From Reclinomonas americana ATCC 50394 (Eukaryota > Jakobida > Jakobea > Jakobida): DNA of 22,241 bases. A program made the translations under genes and the position numbers. This document shows, piece after piece, positions 8,811 to 19,676 of this stretch. The stretch spans positions 1 through 22,241 of the forward strand of contig PS015463.1 in assembly GCA_048213135.1 (NCBI GenBank), given 5' to 3'. Numbering within the stretch: position 1 is the stretch's first letter; every line of letters begins with the position of its first letter. Under the pieces are notes generated by a model. That model worked only from the letters and a program-made list of their open reading frames with translations. It was not told the origin of the DNA and made no database searches.

Positions 8811-11503
8811 ATGGCGGAGAGCACAGAGAGTGGAGTTCCCGACATGGCGCGCGGTGATGAGTTGGCCAACTCTTCCGAGGAGGAACGCGAGCGTCGGCGG
8901 CTGCGGCGGGAGAGTGGCGACAAGGGAGCAGTCGATGAAGAGGAGCGTCGATCCAAGCGCAAGCGGTCTCGTGAGGGCGACGATGATGGTGATGGGGGTG
9001 ATGATGAGAGACGGCGACACCGAGATGCCGCCGATGACGGCGATCGGAAACGCAGACGGCGTCGACACAGCAGTGAGGAGAGCGAGGGTCGTTCGCGACG
9101 ACGGGACAGTGAGCGGGACCGGGACCGCGATCGAGATCGTGCCAGGGACAGGGACAGGGACAGGGAGCGGGATAGGGACAGGGACAGGGGAAGGGATAGG
9201 GATGACGACTATGCGCGACGGGAGCGCGACAGGGACCGCGACAGAGACAGGGATCGTGATCGTGACCGCGACAGAGACCGCGACCGTGACCGTTTCCGTG
9301 ATCGGGATCGTGATCGTGATCGCTATCGTGGTGGTGGTGGTGGCGAGGATCGGTGCGTGCTTGTTGCGTGTGTTGTGATGTCTTGTCGCGCTGTTGCCTC
9401 ATCGCAGTGTCGTGCAGGCGTCGTGACAACCGTCCCCGCCGCGAGCCGTCGCCAGAGAAGCCTGACCCGTTCGCGCACTTGTCAGCCGCCGAGCGTGTGA
9501 TGGCCGAAGCGGAGAAGATTCGTCGCACGGTGCTGGTGCATGCGCTGGATCCGCGCGTCACCGAGGAGGAGCTCGCTCAGTTCCTCGCCGTGGCGGGTCC
9601 CGTTACCGAGGTCTGCAACTCTTCGCGACCGTGGCTTAACTCGCTATCTCACGCTTGTTGCTGACCATTGATTGTCTGCAGGTTCGACTGTTGCGCGACC
9701 GACGTGGAAAGTCACGCGGCTTTGCGTACGTGGAGTTCACCGAGGTGACCGCTGTCGGTACCGCGTCGATGCTGAACGGTCAACTGTTGGCAGGGCGGCC
9801 CGTCGTCATCCGCGCACAGGATCCTGAACAAATGGCCGCAGCCGAAGCAGCGTTGCGTCCCGTACCCTTTTATCTGTGTATTGGTGTGCCAGCTCACCTC
9901 TTGTTGTGTGCGTGTGTGTGACGCAGTCGCGACTTGCGCCAGGCAGCCGCCGCGGCAACACGTGTCGACACCTCGTCCATGGCGCCGACTCACATCATGG
10001 TAGGCAATCTGCATCCGCAGGTCAACGAGGCGCTGTTGCGACCGCTCTTCGAGGCCATTGGCCCGGTGGCAAACGTGCGCTCGGTGCCCGACCGCACCGG
10101 CAAGGGCGGACTCGACCATTTGGTTGTTCAGTTCCGCAACCGAGAGGACGCCGGGCGTGCCATGCTCGAGTTGAACGGCAAGCCGATTCTCGGTCGAGAG
10201 GTGTGTGTGTGTGTGTGTGTGTGTGTGTATTGCATGGAGCGCAGCGAGTCATTCGTTTTTATGCTCACTCTTTGGCTTTCTTGTCAATACAGCTGAGAAT
10301 CGGATTCACCAATGACCAGGTGCTGCCGTCGGCGAATGTGCTGGACGATTCCAGCTCCGGCGGCATCCACCTCACTGGGCAGGGCCGACTGGCACTCATG
10401 GCCAAGTTGGGTGGTGGCTCAGTGCTGCCGCAAATCTCCATGATTCAGCAAGGATTCGCGCAGCAAGCGCAGCAGCAGACGCAGGCTCTGCTGGCCTCGC
10501 TGGGTCCTGTCACACAGAATTTGCTGCTCCGCAACATGTTCAACCCGGCCAAGTTGCGCACTTGTGATTCGCCCTCTGCTTATTCATCACTGTCTCATTC
10601 GTGTTGCAGGGAGGAGAGCCCGGACTTCGATGTGGAAATTCGTGAGGACGTGGTTTCGGAGTGCTCGAAGTTTGGTCAAGTGCTGCACATCTACGTGCAC
10701 AAGGATTCGCCGGTTCGTTGCCCACTTCTTGGTGGGAGAGGGAGGGAGGGGAATGGGGGGCGAAAGGGGGCGAAGAGATGGGTGCAGTGTGTGCATACAG
10801 AAGGAGAGGAGGTGTTGTTGTCAACTGCGACTCATCGTGTGCGCCCTGGCAGTGGGTGACCACACTGTGAGAAACACCAGTGTTGCCTTGTGAATGGTGG
10901 TGGTGGTGGTGGTGATGATGATGGTGGTGGTGGTGGTGGTGGTGTTGATGATGACGCGCTCCTCGGGCCCGGTTCTGCCGAATTGTGCACGGTTTTCTTG
11001 TGTAGCAGTGTGCTGTTGCTCGCCACGTGTGTGTGGCTGGGTTTTCATCGTGTTGAGCTACAGGCCATGTATTGCAGGGGGGAAGGAGAAACACAGAAGC
11101 AGAGTCCGGCGCATCAGCTCCTTTTTTTTGTTTCACCGCTACTGATGCCACTCCTGAGCATCTCCATGGCAGCAGTCTTGTGCTCACCATTTTCTTTATA
11201 TCACTGCACAGGAGGGTCTGGTGTACCTGCGCTTCGCCAGTGCCGCAGGCGCGTCGCAGGCGCGCTCTGTGTTGCACGGTCGGTGGTTTGACGGACAGCA
11301 GATTGTCGCCGACTTTTTGCCAGACTCGGCCTATCTGGGCATGTTGCGTGCATCTCTGCTGTATGCATGTATGTGTGTGTACTCGTAGCCCGTTTGCGCT
11401 CACTCGGTTCTGTTGCCGCAGGTTCCCCGGCGTTGAGAATGGCGCAGGCCCGGTGCGCGGCATGGAGCAGGATCTCGGCCAGACTTCATTCGACGACTAT
11501 TGA
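8811..11503 (+). CDS. RBM39: RBM39/CAPER-type splicing factor (RS-like domain, two RRMs, C-terminal UHM)
   Basis: Coding exons 8811-9352, 9418-9610, 9682-9851, 9927-10200, 10293-10552, 10610-10712, 11212-11342 and 11422-11503 give 584 residues (human 530). Residues 20-180 form an Arg/Asp/Ser-rich region with long RD dipeptide runs, the nuclear-speckle type tail of RBM39 proteins. RRM1 (about 218-291) has a canonical RNP1, [11 protein letters not shown]2 (about 325-398) begins THIMVGNL but has a degenerate RNP1. A linker rich in Gln and Ala precedes the U2AF-homology motif (about 466-560): [31 protein letters not shown] and [10 protein letters not shown], including the Arg-x-Phe motif that binds ULM tryptophans of SF3B1 and U2AF2. 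This architecture and the NMFNP and HGRWF motifs identify it with confidence. It should act in 3' splice-site recognition in the nucleus. Three introns use GTTGCG donors, and intron 6 is exceptionally long. Confidence 0.94.
9113..9335 (+). repeat. Degenerate hexanucleotide repeat coding for (Arg-Asp)n
   Basis: Tandem GGGACA/CGCGAC/CGTGAT hexamers encode an almost continuous RD dipeptide run within the RS-like domain of the RBM39 homologue. Several identical GGGACA copies in a row suggest replication-slippage expansion. Confidence 0.85.
10201..10228 (+). repeat. (GT)14 that itself forms the donor of RBM39 intron 4
   Basis: The GT tract starts exactly at the exon end (codons Gly-Arg-Glu, then GTGTGT...). 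The 5' splice site is therefore the first of 14 identical GT units. Frame and RRM2 continuity (GRE|LRIGF) fix the junction at 10200/10201. Confidence 0.85.
10713..11211 (+). other. 499-nt intron inside the UHM of the RBM39 gene
   Basis: Donor GTTCGT at 10713, acceptor CTGCACAG at 11211; it joins HIYVHKDSP to EGLVYLRF in frame. Length is about seven times the local norm. It contains a purine-rich G-run stretch (10731-10780), an imperfect GGT/GAT trinucleotide array (10892-10953), and several internal AG and GT sites. I see no coding sequence that would extend the protein. Confidence 0.8.
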
Positions 11504-11648
11504 CCGGTGGTCGTCCCAGCGAGAATTACGTTGCGCTCACACACCTACACGCACCTACACGACAAAGAATGAAACAACAGCAGCATACTCTTTCGGCATC
11601 CTCTGCTTTTATATGTCGGCGATGCGTCTCCGCTGGCCAGCGTCGTTT

Positions 11649-13299
11649 TCACAGCACGACGTACGCGAACTCGGAGGCGGGGAGTGGCGGACATCGCAGG
11701 TTGTAAAAGTACATGTTGAGGGCCTCGCCCGGTGTGAACTTGAGCTCCTCCAGCCATGACTCCCACCCCATGACGCCCATGGATGCCATGTACTCGAAGC
11801 CCTCCTGCGCTCGTCCACAGTGACTCGACTAGGCACACACGTGGGATGAGAAAGACACGCACCTTGCGTGCCAAGACCAGCAGATCGGTGGCCAGCTCAC
11901 GAGCCGAGCCATGCGGTGTAATGAGGTAGTTGTAAAAGGCCACCGGGTAATCCTCGCCCTCGGTCTTCATCAACGAGCGCAGGCCGTGGAAACCGCCGAC
12001 CGCCACCAACTCGCCACCCTCCGCCGCCTCCACGCCGTACATCCACAAGACGCCGGGTCTCGGCAGGAACCAGTGCGCCATCTCTTCTCGCGTGTACGAC
12101 ACGTGGAACTTGAACTGCTTAAAGTACGACGCCGCCAACTCGTACACGGCCGGCATGTCGTCCTCGGTGAGTGGTCGCAGCCGCAGACTCGGTTCCTGCG
12201 CGGAAGGACGATGAGGGCGAGACGACGACGGGTACTGACACAACAGCACGCACCTCGGGCAGGCGGTAGTACAGTCGCAGCGCCTTCTTCTTGTCAGCCT
12301 CGGAGCGTCTTTGTTGCACGTGTGGCGGCACAAAAACATTGTCAAACTTGAGCATGCGATCCACATCCAGCGCTCGACCCCAGTACTTGTACTGACCGAC
12401 CGGGCGCGGCAGCAGCGACGACGACGTATACAGCGCGTGATACACACCAGAGACGCCAATGCGACGCGCCACCTGCAAACAGCAGCGACAGAGACGAGTG
12501 AGCGACAACGACACGTCTCTCACACGCAGCAGTGGTGACCTCCTCGATGAGTTTCGGGGCCAGTCGCTTGGAACGCATCGACGAGTGCACTGCCAGGAAG
12601 TTGATAAACGCCATGCGACGCTACAGCACGAGGAACATGCACTCGATGAGCATGCAGGAGAGGGGAGGGAGATGGTGCAAGTACAACTCACTTGCGATTT
12701 GAACACCGAGGTGAGGATCGGCACTCCCGAGATGAAGCCAACCATCTGCTTGGTGTCGCGCACCATTACCGCAATCTGCCACGACTTTTTCGCGGCCGGG
12801 CCCGTCAAGGCCCTGCACGAGAGAGGAGCGAGTGAGTGAGTGAGTGAGTGAGTGAGTGCGAGGCATCGGAAAAACCGACCATGACATGAAATCGGAACCG
12901 TACTGCAGTGCAAAGCGACCCGACGGCGACTGGATGTAGTTGCCGGCGAGAAACTCGGTGACTTGCGCCAACTTGTGCACGTGCAAACAGTGAGTGACAT
13001 AAAGAGAAAGAGTGAGAGGCGCATGCAATGCATGATCACCATCTGTGGGTCCTCGACATCCACATCAACCCACTCAAACGCCGCCGGCAATGTGAGTGGT
13101 GTTGTCGGCAATCCCGTGCGAATGTCGGGATCGTACTCCACCACCTCGTCAGCCTCCTCCTCATCTGTGCATGTGTGAGAAGAGTTCGCGCACACTCATC
13201 ACTCACTCACTCACTCGTTGACGCACCAAACTGCACCACCGGCTGTGTGTCCCAGAACTTGTGCGTGCCACTGCCGCCTTGACCAGAGCCACTCGCCAT
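11649..13299 (-). CDS. NMT: Glycylpeptide N-tetradecanoyltransferase (N-myristoyltransferase)
   Basis: Transfers myristate from myristoyl-CoA to the N-terminal glycine of cytosolic proteins. Exons 13299-13227, 13164-13040, 12971-12880, 12812-12692, 12620-12540, 12472-12254, 12195-11863 and 11804-11649 give 399 residues. The family runs throughout: HKFWDTQPVVQF at 13, an acidic EEEADEVVEYD patch, MSWALTGP near 94, MVGFISGVP near 121, INFLAVHSSMRSKRLAPKLI near 143, GVYHALYTS, RPVGQYKYWGR, LRLYYRLPEEPSLRLRP, AHWFLPR and LEELKFTPGEALNMYFYN. The chain ends in Leu; in NMTs the C-terminal carboxylate acts as catalytic base, and yeast NMT also ends in Leu. Compared with human NMT1 (496) it lacks the long Lys-rich N-terminal extension and starts 12 residues before the conserved FWDTQP region, so it is essentially the catalytic core. 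Convergent with RBM39 (145 bp), divergent from the zinc-finger gene (81 bp). Confidence 0.97.
12831..12857. repeat. (GAGT)n tetranucleotide in NMT intron 3
   Basis: About seven GAGT units inside the 67-nt intron 12879-12813. A shorter run of the same tetranucleotide lies in NMT intron 1 (about 13198-13216). Both are confined to introns. Confidence 0.85.
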
Positions 13300-13380
13300 T
13301 CACACTGACAAGAAGAAGAAGAAGAACACGCGTCGTCGCGAGCCGGATCATTCCTCTCTTGTCACTCACTGTCCTCTTCA
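13300..13380. promoter_or_regulatory. 81-bp divergent promoter region, NMT / zinc-finger gene
   Basis: Everything between the two start codons: a GAA-repeat near the NMT side, a CG-rich core (ACGCGTCGTCGCGAG) and a TC-rich stretch before the zinc-finger ATG. No TATA box. It must contain both 5' leaders and the core promoters unless an upstream noncoding exon of one gene overlaps the other gene. Confidence 0.5.
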
Positions 13381-13617
13381 ATGTCGCTCCCTGCGCTGCG
13401 GCCACTGGGTGTGCTGCTGGGCTCCGCGAGCGTGTCATCGATGCCCGGTGTGCCAGCGGGCTTTGTGGCACTGCCCATGGATCGGACAGTGAGCGAGGAC
13501 GATGGCTTGCCGGCGCCTCCGCGTCCAGGCGCACTCATGCACGGCAGTGTGGAGCTGGTGCCACTACGTGGTGGTAAGAGAGAACGCGCGTGTGTGTGCA
13601 GAGAGTGAGAGCTGAGT

Positions 13618-13648
<31 letters not shown>

Positions 13649-14301
13649 CGGTGAATGTGGGTCCAGCGTCGGTGGATATCGCGGCAATGACGGCGGCGTT
13701 GATGCATGGTGGGGCGACGGTGAAGGCGACGGTGGTGGGGCATGTGGTGACGCGGGCACAGGCGAGAGCTGGCATGTCGGAACCGTTTGTGCATGCGGTG
13801 CCGGTGGTGCGAACGCGGGCGCAGCTGGCGCGACACTTGGCACTGCCGCATCCTGTGCTGCCACCGCCTCTGCCACCGCCTCCACCTCCACCGGTGGCCA
13901 TGGTGTCACCGACTGGTGGTGCACGGCGACGACTCGATGTGGATGACAGCGGGGCGGAGACACCGAGCAGCAAGCGGAGGCGCGTGGGTGATGTTGACTG
14001 TGGCGATGGACCTCCGTGGGTGTGTCGACATGGCGAGTGCGATGGGAGAGTGTTTGCGTCGCAGGCCAATCTGCGGCGCCATGTGCGCACGTGTCATGCG
14101 TTGGCGGATGCGGCCGAGGGCGAGGCGCGACCGCACGAGTGTCCGCAGTGTCAGCGCCGCTTTGTGCGCAACTCGGATCTCACCACGCACATGCGCATTC
14201 ACTCGGGCGATCGGCCGTATGTGTGCCCCGTGCCCGGCTGCTCCAAGACCTTCACCACCAGCTCCAACTTGCGACGACACCAGCGCAAACACGAATCATG
14301 A
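13381..14301 (+). CDS. Three-finger C2H2 zinc-finger protein
   Basis: Exons 13381-13573 and 13649-14301 (donor GTAAGA, acceptor at the end of a TG repeat) give 281 residues. The N-terminal half is low-complexity with a Pro run (PPPLPPPPPPP) near residue 150. A basic cluster SSKRRRV is a likely nuclear localisation signal. Three C2H2 fingers close the protein: finger 1 starts WVCRHGEC (C-x4-C, H-x4-H), finger 2 starts HECPQCQRRF and ends HMRIH, then the linker SGDRPYVC (TGEKPY type), finger 3 CPVPGCSKTF ending HQRKH. Only two residues follow the last histidine. The helix residues and TGEKP-like linker point to sequence-specific DNA binding, so a transcription factor is likely; its target is unknown. 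The start codon is the first in-frame ATG after the shared promoter; ATGs downstream are possible. Confidence 0.85.
13618..13645 (+). repeat. (TG)14 abutting the acceptor of the zinc-finger gene intron
   Basis: The TG tract runs directly into TGTGCAG, so it replaces the polypyrimidine tract of this 75-nt intron. Confidence 0.9.
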
Positions 14302-14309
14302 TGATACAC
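14302..14309. other. 8-bp gap between two convergent stop codons
   Basis: The zinc-finger gene stops at 14299-14301 (plus) and the FN3 gene at 14312-14310 (minus). Each mRNA 3' UTR and poly(A) site must therefore lie inside the coding sequence of the opposite gene. Confidence 0.8.
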
Positions 14310-17300
14310 TCAGGCGGCAAACAGGCTAATTATTATGGCGATCGCCACGGTGGTGAGCCACCTGGGGTCGAGCGCTCGTATCGACCAGCCAGCATCTGTG
14401 CGTACATGGGTGCGAGTGAGCTTCAAGTCGACGCGACACGGGCGGAGTGGAACGCAACTGCTGGTGGTGGCCACGCGCAGGTTCTGGCTCGGTATGCTCT
14501 GCCCGAAGCCATTGATAGCACGAACATTGACAATGTACGAACTGCCAGGCGCCTTGTCACTGTACCATGCAATGACAGTAAGCGACAACTTGACAATCGT
14601 CGGCAACACACACACAACCACAAAAGAGTACGCAACCCGACGGTGATTCTCTGCGCCGTCACGACTTCGTACGTGCGCGGCTCCTCGGTGCCATCCTCCC
14701 TCATCACCGTCACAATGTACTTGGTCACGCTGCCGAGACCGGTATATTGTGGTGGCGTCCACGACACCGTAAAGGTCGACGTGGTGGCACTCTCGGTCAC
14801 GAGCGAAGACGGAGCCGCCGGCTCCGCAGCTGCGCACACAGGTGCACTTGTCAGTGAATCGACACGCACATGCAATCTAAAAAAAAAACGCGTCAACTGT
14901 GCGCAACTCATGGTCGACTGTGTGATGGCCGTGCTGAGGATACTGTACGACGAACTCTTGACGGCGAGCACCTGCAGACACAAGCACGGTGAGCGCGCAC
15001 ATCAACGCACTACATATACAAAGGAGCGACGTCGACTCACTTGGAACGTGTATGTCGACTGCGGTTTGAGGTTCTTCACAATGCCACACGGGGAGATGCC
15101 ATTGGCCGTGGCCACACTGCCGAGTGGGCCCGCGTCCAGGAATGCCGTGTCGCCCGGTCGGTACACTTGCCGCATGTACTTGGCGTAGTACACAATGCGA
15201 TACGAGTCGACAGTGGCGGAATCGGGACCCGTCCAGCCAATGGCCACCACATCGCCACCGTAGCCCTTGATTCTCACACCTTGCACTTGTGCCGGCGCTG
15301 CGATGTGAATGCAAAGTGAGAAGACAGGGAGACACACAATAGCCGAAGCGAAACAAACGCACCGTCTTGCAGAGTTGTCGCCTGCTGGAAAAACGCCGAG
15401 CTTTCCTCGCCCCAGCCGACAATGTTGAAGGCGGCCACAGAGAATCGGTACACGGCACCCGGTCGCACCGACACGCTGGCGTTCAGTTGTGTTGCCGTGG
15501 TGCTGACCGGCTGTGGCGAATCGCCCTCAAAGACCTGCGTGCTGACGCGATAGGCCGTGATGCTGCTGGTCCCGATACTCGTCGGTGCCGACCATCGCAC
15601 CGCCAGGGTGGTCATTGTCGGCGCAAAATCTGCCTGCACGTTCACAGGCCGGCCAGGAACTTGCCCTGTTGTGTAACAAAAAAAAATGAGTGGATGAAAC
15701 ATAAATGCACCCCACGACATGCTCAGCGCTTGCACAACAAACCTGTGGTGACTGGATTGCCGTTCAGCGACGTTGAATCCAGTGCAAACTGCGACGGTCG
15801 CGGCGAGACACCGGCGTTGTTCGCCGCTCGAATCTGGAACGAGAAGAAGAATGAGCACGCACTCTCTCCCCTAAAAAGCTCCGCTCCTCCACGCCAACGC
15901 ACGTCAATGTAATACGCCGTCCTGGCTGACAGATCCGACAGCGTGATATTCGTGTACGAGGTGGTGATGGTGGTCGCATTCACCAATTGCTCCGCACGAT
16001 ACATGACGTTGTAGATGGTGATGGGGCCGCCGCCTCCTGTTTCCACCGGCGGATCCCACGTGAGTCGCAGCCTGTCAGCGGTCTTTGCAAAGAGCACTGA
16101 GCGCACGTTGCGCACGTTGCCGGGCACTGCGGCGGCGATGGTGGTGTGAATCTACAGACGTCCACAGACACACATACACACACACATGACGGCAGGGACA
16201 ACAGCTCTCACCAACAATCGGCGACGTGGTCGTCAACGTAATCACCGTGCCATCCCAACCCGTGGAGTACCCGTTGGTGGCTTGCACCTTGAACTGGTAC
16301 TTGGTGTTGCTAAACAAGTTGCTAAACGTCACCGTGCTCACCGACTCAAACTTGGTGGCCGGCGTCGACGACACCTCCAGCGTCTCCCAAATGGTCTCGT
16401 TCACCAGCCGACCGCGCACCACCTCGTACGCGTAGAAACCCGTGTCAAGTGGATACTGAGAGCCCGGCGACGCCGTCGACGACGACTGGATGTTGAACAC
16501 TGCGGTTCCGCTGGTGGTCGCCGCGCTGATTACCACGGGTGCCGGATATGGACCTGCAGCAACAACAGCATGTGAGTGAACAAGTTGGGGCACGCGGCGT
16601 GTGTACGTGGCGCACACTCACCGGCCACTGAATTGGTTGTGAATGTTGTGGCGAGCGACTGCGGGCTCGACTGCAAGCGATTGTTGACCAGGTTGGCCGC
16701 AATCAGCGACACCGAGTACCGGGTGTTCGGCACGAGGCCCGAAACAGTGCCAGAGCGATTCGTTGCGCCAGTGAAGACGGTGATCGAGTCACAGCCGTTT
16801 GAAGAGATAACAATGCGCCACTCTGTGATGAACGTGGCGTCGCCAACCAGTTGTGGATCCGTCCACGAGAGTGCCACCCACACATCCGACACACGGACCA
16901 CGGTTGGCGTTGGTGGCGCCGACGGAGCACTGCCGCTGCTGGCCGTTGTCACCGTTGTGATGCTGGTGGGAATGCTCTGCCCGATAGAGTTGATGGCAAA
17001 CACCCGGATAACATACAGCGTGTTGCTCTGCAGTGCCGTCACCGTGTACGTAGTGGGCGACAGGAATCCGCCCACCGGCGCCTGGAACGACGATCCACCC
17101 GTTGATGTTTCGACAACGAAGCCGGGGCTGAGCAGCGCGGTGCCACCGTACGTCACCGGTTCCTTCCACGACACGGTGAATGTCGTCGGTTGCACATTGT
17201 AAATGGTCACACCGAATGGGGAATCGGGGACGGCGCCTGTGAATGAGAGAGAGAGAGGAAAATGAGCGACATTGCAAGAAGATCACGCACACACGCGCAA

Positions 17301-19628
17301 AGTGGTGCCAACGAAACTCGGCGACGGCAACGTGATGCTGATGGATGAGCTGAATGAGCCGAACCCAAACTCGTTGACGGCGCGAATCTTGTACGAAGGA
17401 GAGTGAGCCAGCGTGGTCTCACGATCGGTGCACGCAACAAGTTCAGTTACCTTGACATCGACAGTGCGACCGCCGACCATATTTGTCACGTCCATGCGCA
17501 TGGGCAGGTCGTTTGTCAGGCCCGTGGACGCGTCAGTGGTAGACAGTGAGACCACCGACTGGCGAGTGAACTCGGCGAAATTGGCGGTGCCGGTGCGGTA
17601 CCAGAACGAGTAGGACGAGATGGTGCCGCCGCCCATGACCACTGGCCGATTGAACAGAACGGAGAACGTGGAGAACGACACGCGAGAAGCCACGAGGTCC
17701 GTGGGCGCATTCGGCAGCGAGGCTGTGGGCGAGTACAAATGAGCATGGACTGGTATGCACAGCGATGACACCATCACCACGAACCGTCCGTCGGCGTGGT
17801 GACAATCATGGTCTGGCGCGAGCCCACACCGAATGCCGTGATCGCAGACACCGCCAGTTCGTAGGCGGTGCCGGGAGCCAGATTGCTGACGAGCACCTGG
17901 CCGCCGGTCGCGGTGACAGTCGGAGCAATACTGACCTCCACTGATTCTGCGCCGCTGGTCACGAGCCGATACCACGCCGTGTAGCTGCTGACCGTCGGTG
18001 TGCCGAGTGTCACCGGCTCCGTCCACAAGAACAGGAGACTCTTGGTGGTGAGCTGCTGCACGTTCAGCGCGGTCGGAAAACCAGCCAGGGAGACTGTGCC
18101 GTGGGGGTGAGCGAGAAGCAAGCGGACGGCGGTCACGAAATACACACGACGCAAACCTGCAGGAACTGTCGCAATCACGAGGGGCGCACTGCCCGGTCCA
18201 AAGTTCGTCGGTTGTGCGTTTCTCGAGTACACCTGGCGAACGAGATCACAGTGAGCGAGTCATGGACAAACAAGAGATTCAAAGGCCAAACAAAAAGGGC
18301 AAGCAACGCACTCGAATGCTGTACGCGGTGTTTGCGCTCGGCAGCGTGATCACTGCCGTGTTCTCGTACGTGGTGGCATCGATGGTGCCGACAACGGTGA
18401 TGCTCGCCGCAATCTCGCGAGTGCCTGCCGTGCTCTGGTTCTGGAATCGCACCTCGTAGAACGGCGAGGTGAGGCCTCCTTGACCGACCAGCAGCGGAGC
18501 AGTCCACGTGAGCTCGATCGAGTTGGACGCGATGCGTCGACTGCTGGTAATTGATGCGGCGGCAGAAGGCACGCCACCAGCCGGCGTGGTCGAGAACGAG
18601 CCGACGTTGGCATCGACACCGGAGCCAGCACCCAGAGTTTGCGCGCGCGCCTGGCACGCAATACAGTTGGACCCACTGACGACTGACTTGGGAGGGCGAC
18701 AAAAAGAAAGACAACGCAACGACCACAGAAAACGACGAGTTCGCAGCGAATCGACACCCCGACACGCCAATGGCGTACCCGCCCGGCACAGTCGCGGTGC
18801 TCGTGACTGCGCAGTCGTCCATGTACCGCTCGCCGGCTCGACTGATCGAAATCGAGTATCGTGTACTGGTGAACGCCGACCCAATCACTACCGGGTCCTG
18901 AATAAACACGGTCACCGACACGTCGGTGATGAAGCGGAAGGAGATCTTTGGTGGCGATGAACGAGCTACAACAAAAAAACCGCAAACCACCACCCAATGT
19001 CAGATGCTGGCGAAGCACGCTCCTCAACACAACACACATACCGACGGCTGTGCGAATCGAGCTGATTACGGTGGACTGGCCGTTTGTGTTGCTGCCGCCG
19101 TCGACCACCTGGTAAATCTGCGAGTCGAGAGTACGCGTGAGCGCAAGGCGGTGATAAAGGAACCGCGCAGAGCACAGCTAGTCACCGTCACGTCGTACAG
19201 TGTGTCACTGAGGAGACCAACGAGTGCGAATCGAGGCTGGGCGCCAAATGGCTGAATGAGATTACCACTGGCGGTCGTGGGCGGATCCGTGCTTCCTGAT
19301 TCTCGATACAAAACCTGTGCGACGACGCACGGCAAAGCATGTGAGAGACGAGCGCGGAGAGGCACGAAAGAAGAGAGCGGAGACGGACCATGTAGTAGGG
19401 CGCCACAGGCTTGCCCCCACCGGTGGACGTCGGCAACTTCCACATCACAGTGAAGCCGCTGTCTGTCACGTCATATACCGACGGCGACGCCAGGACCAAT
19501 GCTGGCGGCTGCAAGGTGGTGAGCGGGATATTGGTCGGCGCAGTGCTGGCGCCCGTCGCCGCCGATGTGCCGGCGGTGTCTTGTGGGGTGACCTACGGCG
19601 ATGATGATGATGAGTGAGAAATCGGGAG

Positions 19629-19676
<48 letters not shown>

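Noticed and set aside
8811-9352. RD-repeat as a minisatellite without function
   Set aside because: It is in frame with RBM39 RRMs and matches the Arg-rich N-terminal region typical of this family.
10540-11463. Minus-strand open frame with a His run
   Set aside because: The His run is the GGT/GAT array in the RBM39 intron read backwards; the rest is antisense to RBM39 exons.
14016-15188. 390-codon plus-strand open frame
   Set aside because: It crosses the zinc-finger gene in the wrong frame and then runs antisense to FN3 exons with good FN3 motifs and splice sites.
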